Below, in pieces: positions 1-6,499 of a DNA stretch of 16,610 nucleotides (position 1 is the stretch's first letter; the number at the start of each line of letters is the position of its first letter). Source of the DNA: Bacteroidota bacterium (lineage in GTDB: Bacteria > Bacteroidota > Bacteroidia > NS11-12g > UBA955). Location: NCBI GenBank assembly GCA_008081305.1, contig VMCP01000148.1:1-16610 (forward strand), given 5' to 3'. Below the pieces are notes generated by a model, which did no database searches, was not told the DNA's origin, and was given only the letters and a program-made list of their open reading frames with translations. Made by a program: the position numbers and the translations under genes.

Positions 1-54
1 TCTTGCGACACCACCCCCTCAAGATGGCGTGTCTACCAATTTCACCAACTGGGC
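1..54 (-). tRNA. tRNA-Leu (anticodon GAG), 5' part only; 3' end lies beyond the window
   Basis: Read on the minus strand from 54, the sequence folds as the 5' part of a tRNA. It has a 7-nt acceptor strand GCCCAGT, then T8 and G9. A D arm with a GTG/CAC stem closes a loop containing TTGGTAGA. A 5-bp anticodon stem CCATC/GGTGG closes the loop TTGAGGG. The anticodon is GAG (plus-strand positions 18-20), which reads leucine CUC/CUU, with the expected U33 and a purine at 37. The bases TGTCGCAAGA that follow begin the long variable arm typical of tRNA-Leu. The rest of the variable arm, the T arm and the 3' acceptor strand are outside the window. The gene lies 35 bp downstream of queA on the same strand and has its own -7 box at 66-73. 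Confidence 0.9.
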
Positions 55-65
55 TATTGTATTTT

Positions 66-73
66 CAAAGGTA
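66..73 (-). promoter_or_regulatory. Bacteroidota -7 box of the tRNA-Leu gene
   Basis: The minus strand reads TACCTTTG, a full match to TAnnTTTG, ending 11 nt before the first tRNA base. Transcription would start a few bases upstream of the mature 5' end. A TATAAT sequence (77-82, minus) lies just upstream, but the TAnnTTTG box is the better candidate in this lineage. No clear -33 TTG is seen. Confidence 0.6.
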
Positions 74-89
74 AGGATTATACCTCTCC

Positions 90-1136
90 TTAAATGATTA
101 ACATCGCATCTCCGTAACACAAAAAGCGGTATTTCTCTTTGATTGCTTCTTGGTAAACTTCTTGCATAAACTCATAATCTGAATAAGAACATGCCATCAT
201 GTAAAGTGGAGAACCTGGGGCATGTAAATTAGTTAAATATGCATTCGCAATATTAAACTCATAAGGTGGAGTGATAAACTTATCAGACCAACCTTCACTT
301 GGGTTCAACGTTTTTGTTGAACTTACACTGGATTCAAGTGTACGCATCACAGAACCACCAATGGCAACTACACGCTTCTTTTCTTCAATGGCATGATTAA
401 CAGCATCACATGTTTCTTGACTGATGTTGTAATACTCACTATCCATTTTGTGTTTTGACAAATCTTCAACCTCGATATCACGGAAAGCACCTAAACCTAA
501 ATGCAAGGTGATTTCTGAGAATTTAATTCCCTTGATATCTAAACGCATCAATAGCTCGCGAGTAAAATGCAATTGAGCTGCTGGGGCTGCTACTGCTCCA
601 ACGTTTTTAGCAAATAAAGACTGATACCAATCTTCGTCTTCCGGTTTAACCTCTCTATCGATGTATTTAGGGATAGGTGTTTCACCCAATTTCTTTACCA
701 CACGATTGAATTCTTCATCCGTTCCATCAAATAGGAAACGAATTGTTCTACCACGAGAAGTGGTGTTATCTACTACCTCCGCAACTAAATCATCGTCACC
801 GAAATACAGTTTGTTTCCAACACGAATTTTTCGTGCCGGATCAACCAATACATCCCATAAACGCAATTCATGATTTAACTCGCGCAACAAAAACACTTCA
901 ATTTGAGCGCCTGTCTTTTCTTTTTGACCGAACATCCGCGCAGTAAACACCTTGGTGTTGTTTACAACAAACACATCATCTTCGTTGAAGATATCTAAAA
1001 TATCATGGAAGGTTTTATGTTCGATTTTCTGATTTTTACTATCAACCACCAACAAACGACTTTCGTGTCTTGTTTTTAGTGGTTCCTGGGCAATCAGCTT
1101 TTCAGGAAGTTCAAATTTGAATTGGCTTAATTTCAT
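90..1136 (-). CDS. queA: S-adenosylmethionine:tRNA ribosyltransferase-isomerase (QueA family), altered signature motifs
   Basis: QueA transfers and rearranges the ribosyl group of S-adenosylmethionine onto 7-aminomethyl-7-deazaguanine at tRNA position 34, giving epoxyqueuosine. It acts in the cytoplasm. The 348-residue length is normal for the family. The N-terminus (KLSQFKFELPEKLIAQEPL), the VDPARKIRVGNKL region, LHLGLGAFRDIEVEDLSKHKMDSE (about 211-234) and the C-terminal YGDAMLI are all clearly QueA. Several usually invariant positions differ. AAPTAGLHF appears as AAPAAQLHF (183-191), the GTTxxRAxES block as GGSVMRTLES (260-269), and TNFHxPxSTL as TNLHAPGSPL (302-311). The family motifs are from memory. 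The start is ATG at 1136, behind a -7 box at 1166-1173. The gene is single, divergent from the dehydrogenase gene, and ends 35 bp before the tRNA-Leu. Whether the enzyme is active or a divergent paralogue cannot be decided here. Confidence 0.88.
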   Translation of the reverse strand: MKLSQFKFELPEKLIAQEPLKTRHESRLLVVDSKNQKIEHKTFHDILDIFNEDDVFVVNNTKVFTARMFGQKEKTGAQIEVFLLRELNHELRLWDVLVDPARKIRVGNKLYFGDDDLVAEVVDNTTSRGRTIRFLFDGTDEEFNRVVKKLGETPIPKYIDREVKPEDEDWYQSLFAKNVGAVAAPAAQLHFTRELLMRLDIKGIKFSEITLHLGLGAFRDIEVEDLSKHKMDSEYYNISQETCDAVNHAIEEKKRVVAIGGSVMRTLESSVSSTKTLNPSEGWSDKFITPPYEFNIANAYLTNLHAPGSPLYMMACSYSDYEFMQEVYQEAIKEKYRFLCYGDAMLII

Positions 1137-1165
1137 ATAAAAATACTCGCCCTAAATTGGGGCTG

Positions 1166-1173
1166 CAAATATA
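1166..1173 (-). promoter_or_regulatory. -7 box of queA
   Basis: The minus strand reads TATATTTG, a full match to TAnnTTTG, which predicts a leader of roughly 24 nt before ATG 1136. The -33 region 20 bp upstream reads TTTT (1194-1197) rather than TTG. A weaker alternative, TATTTTTA (1138-1145), would give a leaderless message. Confidence 0.55.
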
Positions 1174-1190
1174 GAACAAAATAGGCCTAA

Positions 1191-1222
1191 TTGAAAATTA
1201 CCCCTTGAAAAACATAACTTTG
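1191..1222 (+). promoter_or_regulatory. Promoter of the hydroxyacyl-CoA dehydrogenase gene
   Basis: TTG (1191-1193), a 21-bp spacer and TAACTTTG (1215-1222) match the Bacteroidota TTG/TAnnTTTG promoter pattern. Only 4 nt separate the box from ATG 1227, so transcription should begin at or next to the start codon, giving a leaderless mRNA. There is no Shine-Dalgarno sequence. Confidence 0.7.
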
Positions 1223-1226
1223 CGGC

Positions 1227-2114
1227 ATGGAACAGATATCGGTAATCGGTGGGGGAACAATGGGCAATGGAATCGCTCATGTGTTTGCTCAAAATGGCTA
1301 TAAAGTAAATCTCATTGATATAAAGCAAGAAGTCTTGGATAAAGCTCTTGCCACGATCAGTAAGAATTTAGATCGTATGGTGGCCAAGGAAAAAATCACC
1401 GCTGATCAAAAAGACCAGACTCTTGCCAATATCCACACACATACATCATTGATTAGCGGTGTAAGCAACGCTGATTTGGTGGTTGAAGCAGCCACAGAGA
1501 ATGTTGAAATTAAATTAGACTTGTTTCGTCAGCTTGATAAACTAACCCCTGCTGGTTGTGTTCTTGCCTCTAATACATCATCCATTTCTATCACGAAAAT
1601 TGGTTCGGTCACCGATCGTCCAGATAAGGTTATCGGCATGCACTTCATGAATCCTGTTCCTGTTATGAAATTGGTTGAGGTTATTGAAGGATTCAAAACA
1701 GATAAAAAAGTAACGGAAGAAATCGTAGAGCTATCAAAAAAACTCGGAAAAGTACCTGCATTAACTCAGGACTATCCTGGTTTCATCGCTAACAGAATTT
1801 TAATGCCGATGATCAACGAGGCCATTATATCCTTACATGAAGGTGTAGCTGACGTCACAGAAATTGATACCATCATGAAGCTTGGAATGGCTCATCCAAT
1901 GGGTCCTTTGCAGCTTGCAGACTTTATCGGATTAGATGTTTGCTTGGCAATTCTAAATGTTCTGTACGATGGCCTAGGAAATCAAAAATACGCCCCATCA
2001 CCTTTACTCATTAACATGGTTACTTCTGGTGATTTAGGTGTGAAAAGCGGACGTGGATTTTACGACTACAGCCACGGCACCAAAGAATTAGTGGTTGCAC
2101 CGAATTTCAAATAA
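1227..2114 (+). CDS. 3-hydroxyacyl-CoA (3-hydroxybutyryl-CoA) dehydrogenase
   Basis: This is an NAD(P)-dependent dehydrogenase that interconverts (S)-3-hydroxyacyl-CoA and 3-oxoacyl-CoA. The short single-function form (295 residues) is typical of 3-hydroxybutyryl-CoA dehydrogenases (Hbd/PaaH type). The N-terminal Rossmann fold shows VIGGGTMGNGIA (6-17), with acidic D31 at the end of strand 2. SNTSSISI (115-122) is the substrate-loop region. HFMNPVPVMKLVEVI (139-153) holds the catalytic His139 and Glu151 pair, and N142. DYPGFIANRI (182-191) leads into the helical C-terminal domain (about 184-285), which carries substrate contacts and the dimer interface. The start is ATG 1227, directly behind a full -7 box. 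The gene is a single unit and ends at the terminator 2134-2160. A role in fatty-acid oxidation or short-chain acyl-CoA metabolism is inferred, since no other genes of the pathway are nearby. Confidence 0.92.
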   Translation: MEQISVIGGGTMGNGIAHVFAQNGYKVNLIDIKQEVLDKALATISKNLDRMVAKEKITADQKDQTLANIHTHTSLISGVSNADLVVEAATENVEIKLDLFRQLDKLTPAGCVLASNTSSISITKIGSVTDRPDKVIGMHFMNPVPVMKLVEVIEGFKTDKKVTEEIVELSKKLGKVPALTQDYPGFIANRILMPMINEAIISLHEGVADVTEIDTIMKLGMAHPMGPLQLADFIGLDVCLAILNVLYDGLGNQKYAPSPLLINMVTSGDLGVKSGRGFYDYSHGTKELVVAPNFK

Positions 2115-2133
2115 GTAAAAAACAATTAATCAT

Positions 2134-2160
2134 AAAAGGCTCCTCATTGGAGCCTTTTTT
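2134..2160. terminator. Bidirectional intrinsic terminator between convergent genes
   Basis: AAAAGGCTCC (2134-2143), loop TCATT and GGAGCCTTTT (2149-2158) form a perfect 10-bp hairpin. A six-T run follows on the plus strand (2155-2160). The A-rich left arm also gives a short T run on the minus strand. It lies 19 nt after the dehydrogenase stop and overlaps the stop codon of the convergent methyltransferase gene (2159-2161), so it can serve both. Confidence 0.9.
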
Positions 2161-2809
2161 ATTTCTTTATCACCCAAACGCGGTTTTCTTTGATCTCGTT
2201 CCAAGGCTGGGTGATAAAACCATCATGTTGAAGCTGCTTTCCAAGTTCTTTGAATGCTTGATCATCACACATCGTATTGATAATGGCTACTCCACTGGAG
2301 TTCATCATATACTTCAAATTTTCCCAGAAATCTTTAGGCCAAACTGGGTTTCGATCATCAATAAATAAGTCAACGATAATTAAATCGTAATCCCATTCAT
2401 TTTCAACTGCTCTGTGCGCATAATCAAACGCATCCTCCAATAAGATTTTTACTCCTTTAGAATAAAAATAACGTTGAGCCCAATCGTAAATGGTAGCATC
2501 GCTTTCTACCCCTACAATTTGCGAATCATGCTGAAATTTTTCGTGAATAATCTGGGCCGCACTACCCCCACCATATCCCAACATCAACACTTTATCAAAG
2601 GAATATGATTTACTGTGTAATCGTTGAATAAGCTTCATCATTACTTCATGAAGTTTACCAAACGAATAATTCACTCGACGCGTATCCAACATCACCTTAC
2701 CATGATACACTACTATTTCAAGATCATGTCCAAGATTTCCTCGACCAGACTTAATGATCACAGGCCAAAAAAAACTTCCTAACCATTGAAAAAAGCTTGG
2801 CTTTAACAT
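2159..2809 (-). CDS. Spermidine-synthase-like class I SAM-binding protein
   Basis: The 216-residue protein has the class I methyltransferase fold in its polyamine-synthase-like form. A beta segment (residues 31-41, EIVVYHGKVML) precedes the fold. Motif I is VLMLGYGGGSAAQII (74-88), the acidic ribose-binding residue is in GVESD (100-104), LLEDAFDY (123-130) follows strand 3, and DYDLIIVDLFID (140-151) is motif IV. True spermidine synthases have a D-x-x-D-P pattern at motif IV. Here the spacing is D-x-x-x-D with no DP, and the usual N-terminal strand domain is short. I therefore do not call it an aminopropyltransferase. The acceptor substrate is unknown. The start is ATG 2809, five bases after a full -7 box (2815-2822). 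GGAGGG just before the ATG looks like a Shine-Dalgarno sequence but has almost no spacer. Confidence 0.72.
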   Translation of the reverse strand: MLKPSFFQWLGSFFWPVIIKSGRGNLGHDLEIVVYHGKVMLDTRRVNYSFGKLHEVMMKLIQRLHSKSYSFDKVLMLGYGGGSAAQIIHEKFQHDSQIVGVESDATIYDWAQRYFYSKGVKILLEDAFDYAHRAVENEWDYDLIIVDLFIDDRNPVWPKDFWENLKYMMNSSGVAIINTMCDDQAFKELGKQLQHDGFITQPWNEIKENRVWVIKK

Positions 2810-2814
2810 CCCTC

Positions 2815-2822
2815 CAAAAATA
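2815..2822 (-). promoter_or_regulatory. -7 box of the spermidine-synthase-like gene
   Basis: The minus strand reads TATTTTTG, a full match to TAnnTTTG, 5 nt before ATG 2809, predicting a leaderless transcript. The -33 position would fall inside the first codons of maf and shows no convincing TTG. Confidence 0.55.
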
Positions 2823-2825
2823 CGA

Positions 2826-2833
2826 TACCTTTG
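2826..2833 (+). promoter_or_regulatory. -7 box of maf; excludes the TTG start
   Basis: TACCTTTG is a full match to TAnnTTTG, 6 nt before ATG 2840. An in-frame TTG (2831-2833) that would extend maf by three residues is the end of this box, so it is very unlikely to be translated. The -33 region would lie near 2802-2804 (TTT), inside the divergent gene. Confidence 0.6.
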
Positions 2834-2839
2834 CGATTT

Positions 2840-3406
2840 ATGCAGTTCCCTAAGTTGCTCCTTGCTTCAAAATCACCTCGAAGACACGAGATTTTTAAAC
2901 TTGCCGGCTTTGATTTTGACATTGTTCAAATCGATGCAGATGAATCCTACCCAAATAACCTTAAAGGCGCAGAGGTTTGTCGGTTTCTATCGGAACATAA
3001 AAGTGGCCATTACAAAGAAGAAATTGGTAATCGTGTATTGGTAACCGCTGATACCATCGTTTGTATTGACGATATGGTATTGAACAAACCAAAGGACGCT
3101 AATGAAGCAGAAACGATGCTGAATATACTTTCAAATCGAACACACATTGTTCACACGGGTTGTACCTTACGGACAGATGATAAATTGCATACCTTCCATG
3201 AATCCACAGAGGTCACTTTCAAAGAGTTAAGCTCGATCGAAATAAAGGAATACATACAAAACTGCCAGCCCTTTGACAAGGCTGGCAGCTATGGAATCCA
3301 AGATTGGATGGGAGTAATAGGCGTGAAGAAAATTAACGGTTGTTTCTACAACGTAATGGGATTCCCCTCTGCAACATTCTACCGCGAATTATCCCTGTTT
3401 ATTTAG
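2840..3406 (+). CDS. maf: Maf-family nucleoside triphosphate pyrophosphatase
   Basis: Maf proteins hydrolyse non-canonical or pyrimidine NTPs (the dTTP/UTP branch in many bacteria) to the monophosphate and pyrophosphate. They have been linked to nucleotide-pool cleaning and septum control. The 188-residue product carries the usual blocks. LLASKSPRR near the N-terminus is the phosphate-binding loop. VTADTIV holds the catalytic Asp. LNKPKDANEAETML follows it. FDKAGSYGIQDWM and the terminal NVMGFP complete the set. The DKAGSYGIQ form suggests the dTTPase/UTPase subgroup. I chose ATG 2840 over the in-frame TTG at 2831 because that TTG lies inside the -7 box. The gene is single, and its last 8 bases overlap the end of the convergent protease gene. 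A 9-bp perfect hairpin lies within the coding sequence at 3262-3288. Confidence 0.92.
   Translation: MQFPKLLLASKSPRRHEIFKLAGFDFDIVQIDADESYPNNLKGAEVCRFLSEHKSGHYKEEIGNRVLVTADTIVCIDDMVLNKPKDANEAETMLNILSNRTHIVHTGCTLRTDDKLHTFHESTEVTFKELSSIEIKEYIQNCQPFDKAGSYGIQDWMGVIGVKKINGCFYNVMGFPSATFYRELSLFI
3262..3288 (+). repeat. Perfect 9-bp inverted repeat inside maf
   Basis: CTGCCAGCC (3262-3270) and GGCTGGCAG (3280-3288) are perfect complements around a 9-nt loop. They encode the conserved CQPFDKAGS segment. No T run follows, so it is not an intrinsic terminator, though the mRNA could form a stable hairpin here. Confidence 0.6.
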
Positions 3407-4952
3407 TCTTTTCGTCTGCAAGTTTCAGTGCATTATATGCATTGATTAAACGACCGCTGCGGCACAACTCTTTAAAACGAATTTTATCGCTGGTACCCGG
3501 TAAAATCACTTTATTCCTGATTTTTTTACCCGATTCCATTATGATTTCTTTTAACTGTACTGCTGTTAATTCAGGATAACGGCTCCAAACCAAAGCCGCT
3601 ACGCCAGCCGCTACTGGAGCAGCCATACTTGTACCGTTGAAATAAGCATACTTATTATCTGGAATGCTCGAATAAATATCGCGTCCTGGAGAAAATATGT
3701 CCACGTTGTCCTTACCGTAATTTGAAAAACCTGTCGCCAATTCCTTCTTTTTCAATTGGCTTGCTCCAATTTCTATCCAGTTAGATGCAAAAGTTTTTCC
3801 ACCCCAGAGGGTATCGTTCGGGTAATTGCCCTTGATATCGTTATTACTAGAATTATTTCCTGCAGCGTGTACCAGTAAGACCCCTTTACTCTCTGCATAG
3901 GCCACAGCAGAATCTACAATGTTCTTATCCCACTTATATCCTTTACCAAAGCTCATATTGATAATTTGGGCACCCATATCTACTGCATAACGAATACCAT
4001 TTGCAACGTCCTTATCTCTTTCGTCTCCATCCGGTACTACACGCACCACCATGATCTTCACATGATCGGCAACGCCGTCTAAACCGATACCATTACCTCT
4101 TTTTGCACCGATAATTCCTGCGACATGGGTTCCATGTCCTGCATCTGGTCCAACCACATCCCAATTACCGTAATACCTCTCAGAAGAATTACTGTAATCG
4201 TCTTGGACGATCATGCGAGAATTAAACTCTGTGTTATAATGGAAATTTGCCTTATTGTAAAAGTAATCTGCTTGACCCTTAATTTCCTCTTCAAAGTCTT
4301 TGAAACTAGTACCCTGCTGCTTCATCATTTTCGCAATGCCTTTACCCAAAACGGTGATCATATTTCCATCGCCTGAAATATTTTCTAGTTCTTCAGCCGT
4401 TGGATTCTCCTTACCCAACATCTCTTTTAGCTGAGTGAGTACTTCAGAAACCTTATTTATTTTATTGTAACTCGCGAGGGCTCGATCTCTATTCTTCTGC
4501 ACATCCTCTTTCATTTTGAGATAAAACTGGTAAGACGCATCGTTGATATCGCCACCATCCTTATAGTCTTGATCCCATTTTGCTACTAAACGAGTAATTT
4601 CTAGATTATCGCCTCCAACCATGGTGTGATTGGGACCTCCGATGAAATTCCAGCCGTGAACATCATCGATGTATCCGTTTTTGTCATCATCGAGTCCATT
4701 TCCAGGGATTTCTTTTGTATTTACCCATAGAACGTCTTTTAAATCTTCATGATTCACATCTGTTCCGCCATCAATTACGGCAACTACGATGTCTTTGGCT
4801 TCCCTTTTCACGTACTCAGAGGCATAGGCCTTGTCTAGGTCAATGCCCATATTGGAGCGAGTTGGTTTTGAATGATACCAATGCTTGTCTGGCTTTTGAG
4901 CACTCGCGGTGAATGCGGTAAAGAGACTAATGATTAAAAATATATACTTCAT
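3399..4952 (-). CDS. Secreted subtilisin-like serine protease (S8 family) with a large insert
   Basis: This is an exported S8 endopeptidase. A signal peptide (1-19, hydrophobic core IFLIISLFTAFTASA) precedes the mature protein. The catalytic triad is Asp61 (VAVIDGGTDVNHEDL), His273 (GHGTHVAGI) and Ser442 (NGTSMAAPVAAG). Asn366 (HAAGNN) is the oxyanion residue. LDDDKNGYIDDVHGWNF (87-103) looks like a Ca-binding loop common in Bacteroidota S8 enzymes. About 212 residues separate Asp61 from His273, far more than in subtilisin. Residues 120-240 of this stretch are charged and look helical. No inhibitor prodomain fits between the signal peptide and Asp61, and no type IX secretion C-terminal domain is seen, since the protein ends soon after the catalytic domain. 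It starts 6 nt after the methyltransferase stop as last gene of the yfhO operon, with an A-rich leader and no Shine-Dalgarno. Its end overlaps maf by 8 bp. The substrate is unknown. Confidence 0.9.
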   Translation of the reverse strand: MKYIFLIISLFTAFTASAQKPDKHWYHSKPTRSNMGIDLDKAYASEYVKREAKDIVVAVIDGGTDVNHEDLKDVLWVNTKEIPGNGLDDDKNGYIDDVHGWNFIGGPNHTMVGGDNLEITRLVAKWDQDYKDGGDINDASYQFYLKMKEDVQKNRDRALASYNKINKVSEVLTQLKEMLGKENPTAEELENISGDGNMITVLGKGIAKMMKQQGTSFKDFEEEIKGQADYFYNKANFHYNTEFNSRMIVQDDYSNSSERYYGNWDVVGPDAGHGTHVAGIIGAKRGNGIGLDGVADHVKIMVVRVVPDGDERDKDVANGIRYAVDMGAQIINMSFGKGYKWDKNIVDSAVAYAESKGVLLVHAAGNNSSNNDIKGNYPNDTLWGGKTFASNWIEIGASQLKKKELATGFSNYGKDNVDIFSPGRDIYSSIPDNKYAYFNGTSMAAPVAAGVAALVWSRYPELTAVQLKEIIMESGKKIRNKVILPGTSDKIRFKELCRSGRLINAYNALKLADEKTK

Positions 4953-4958
4953 TTGTTT

Positions 4959-5717
4959 TTATTTCTTTCTTGCAAATACCATGATACTGACGGCTTTAAA
5001 TGGCCATATGGTGGTATGATTTCCAAAGAATAATTTCCTTAGAATTTGTTGAAGGGGTTTCCACTTGATGACATCCATCGGTGCTGTGACTAATTTTGTT
5101 TCCAACACTTCAAACCCCGAGTCCTCTAATAACGTCGTAATACGCTTTTTCGTGTATATACGAGCTAATGCAAAACGCTCATGAATAGGTCGGGGCAACC
5201 AAGAAAACAAAGGCACTCTATTCCATGGCAGCAAAGGGAGAGACGCTCCATGCGTTTCAAAAATCCACCATTTATTTGGGACGGATATTGCGCAGAGACC
5301 ACCTGTATTTAGTGACGATGCATAGTTCTTGACACCATCTTCTGTGGGTAAATGTTCGATTACCTCAAAACTGATTAAACGGTCAACTTTTGATTCTAAA
5401 GGCGCGGCGCAAATATCGTGCTGCTTCCAGCTTGCATTTTCTGCATTCAGTTCATTTTTAAGCTTTTCGAAATCCGCTTGGTGATCGGGTGCATATTCCA
5501 GCCCGATGACCTTTTTAAACTCTTTTGCCAAAGGTAAAACCGTATTACCATTGCCACATCCAATATCAACAAGGCTCGATTCCTTATCCCAAAAAGCCTG
5601 AAACTCTTTCAGAATCGCGATACGTCGTTTCACAAGCAAATCGTCCGCATCGGCAGGTTTACCCAAATAATGCTTCCCTTCAAATAGACTTTTATCGACT
5701 CTTTGCGTATTACTCAT
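4959..5717 (-). CDS. Class I SAM-dependent methyltransferase
   Basis: The 252-residue protein matches the Methyltransf_11/UbiE-like group. Motif I is LVDIGCGNGNTVLPLA (49-64), GLEYAP (72-77) carries the acidic ribose-binding residue, and ISFEVIEHLP (115-124) is the post-motif segment often seen in methyltransferases of glycan and lipid clusters. The C-terminal half is rich in Trp and Pro and less conserved. The substrate cannot be read from the sequence. A glycan or lipid-linked sugar is a reasonable guess from its place between a GT2 glycosyltransferase and a secreted protease. It is third in the operon: its ATG follows the glycosyltransferase stop by 2 nt, and the protease begins 6 nt after it ends. 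It is preceded by a strong Shine-Dalgarno sequence (5725-5732), unusual in this window. Confidence 0.82.
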   Translation of the reverse strand: MSNTQRVDKSLFEGKHYLGKPADADDLLVKRRIAILKEFQAFWDKESSLVDIGCGNGNTVLPLAKEFKKVIGLEYAPDHQADFEKLKNELNAENASWKQHDICAAPLESKVDRLISFEVIEHLPTEDGVKNYASSLNTGGLCAISVPNKWWIFETHGASLPLLPWNRVPLFSWLPRPIHERFALARIYTKKRITTLLEDSGFEVLETKLVTAPMDVIKWKPLQQILRKLFFGNHTTIWPFKAVSIMVFARKK

Positions 5718-5719
5718 GC

Positions 5720-6499
5720 CTATGCACCTCCTGAACGACCCTTCAAATTAAATAAAACCCTTCGAATAACTATCCATACATGGGCGAGTATATTGGGTAA
5801 AAATCCAAAATGATTTTTGAATATTTCGTAACGCTCTTTGATGGCTTTTCTAGAATTCTCGGTACTACTTCCTCCAATTTGAAAGTCTGAGAGCACACCA
5901 GGAACTTTATGTGTTATTGGATTCAATTCAAGCACATTAAGTATCCAATCAATATCGGATGCCTGCTTAAACTCTAAATTATAATTCGGCGAGATGGCGG
6001 TTCTAACAATGATGCTCTGATGGCAGATATTCATGCCAAAACGAAAAGATGACTTGGTGATTTTTTCTGGAAACTTTTGCGGTTTCAGTTCAGAAATTAA
6101 ACCAATCGATTGGTATTTCTCATTCACAAAATCAGTATCCCCAAAAAATACATCCGCATTTGGGTTTTGCTCAATAGCGCTCAATACATCCTGTAACGAC
6201 TGTTCATGATGAAATCTATCACCGCTGTTCAAAAACCATAGATAATCTCCTTTTGCCGTTGTGATGCCCTTATTCATTGCATCATAAATACCTTCATCTG
6301 GTTCAGAAACCCAATGATCTATATGCTCGTTGTTACTTTCTATAAACTTTTTTGAATCGTCCGTACTCCCTCCATCGATGATAAGCCATTCGTAATCTGA
6401 ACGCCTTACATCTTGAGATACAACCGATTTGTGAGTGGCCTTTAAACCCTCTAGGTTGTTGTAATTAATGGTGATTACACTTACAACGGGTTTATTCAT
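5720..6499 (-). CDS. Family 2 glycosyltransferase (GT-A fold)
   Basis: This enzyme should transfer a sugar from a nucleotide donor to a glycan or lipid acceptor at the inner face of the membrane. VVSVITINYNN (5-15) opens the GT-A fold. WLIIDGGSTDDS (38-49) is the nucleotide-binding strand. DEGIYDAMNKGI (68-79) and the metal-binding region LNSGD (90-94, in place of DxD) follow. The DGIYDAMNKG block is typical of the WfgS/WcaA-like GT2 subgroup. There is no obvious membrane segment. I chose ATG 6499, giving 259 residues. An in-frame ATG at 6529 would add ten residues (MLFLLSEKKR) that do not fit the family and would extend the overlap with the upstream gene. With ATG 6499 the start overlaps the yfhO-like stop by 8 bp (ATGAATAA), preceded by purine-rich AGAAGAGG. 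It is likely translationally coupled. Donor and acceptor are unknown. Confidence 0.87.
   Translation of the reverse strand: MNKPVVSVITINYNNLEGLKATHKSVVSQDVRRSDYEWLIIDGGSTDDSKKFIESNNEHIDHWVSEPDEGIYDAMNKGITTAKGDYLWFLNSGDRFHHEQSLQDVLSAIEQNPNADVFFGDTDFVNEKYQSIGLISELKPQKFPEKITKSSFRFGMNICHQSIIVRTAISPNYNLEFKQASDIDWILNVLELNPITHKVPGVLSDFQIGGSSTENSRKAIKERYEIFKNHFGFLPNILAHVWIVIRRVLFNLKGRSGGA
5725..5732 (-). promoter_or_regulatory. Canonical Shine-Dalgarno sequence of the class I methyltransferase gene
   Basis: The minus strand reads AGGAGGTG, ending 7 nt before ATG 5717. It overlaps the last codons of the glycosyltransferase gene (S-G-G-A). It is the only well-spaced strong Shine-Dalgarno match I noticed here. 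Confidence 0.6.

Noticed and set aside
77..82. A perfect TATAAT on the minus strand upstream of the tRNA.
   Set aside because: The primary sigma factor of Bacteroidota uses TAnnTTTG rather than TATAAT, and a full TAnnTTTG lies right after it. In AT-rich DNA the hexamer is common.
69..92. Short hairpin at the queA stop (AGGTA/TACCT) as a terminator.
   Set aside because: The stem is only about 5 bp, there is no T run on the queA strand, and the sequence is better explained by the tRNA promoter.
661..946. Plus-strand open frames within queA.
   Set aside because: They are antisense shadows of queA with no promoter, no family resemblance and unnatural composition.
2147..2368. A plus-strand frame starting in the terminator and running across the methyltransferase gene.
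   Set aside because: It begins within the terminator hairpin and is antisense to a well-supported gene.
2159..2809. Naming the gene speE (spermidine synthase).
   Set aside because: The D-x-x-D-P catalytic pattern and full N-terminal domain are not seen.
2811..2815. GGAGG just before ATG 2809 as a Shine-Dalgarno site for the spermidine-synthase-like gene.
   Set aside because: Only one base separates it from the start codon, and part of it is downstream of the -7 box where transcription should begin.
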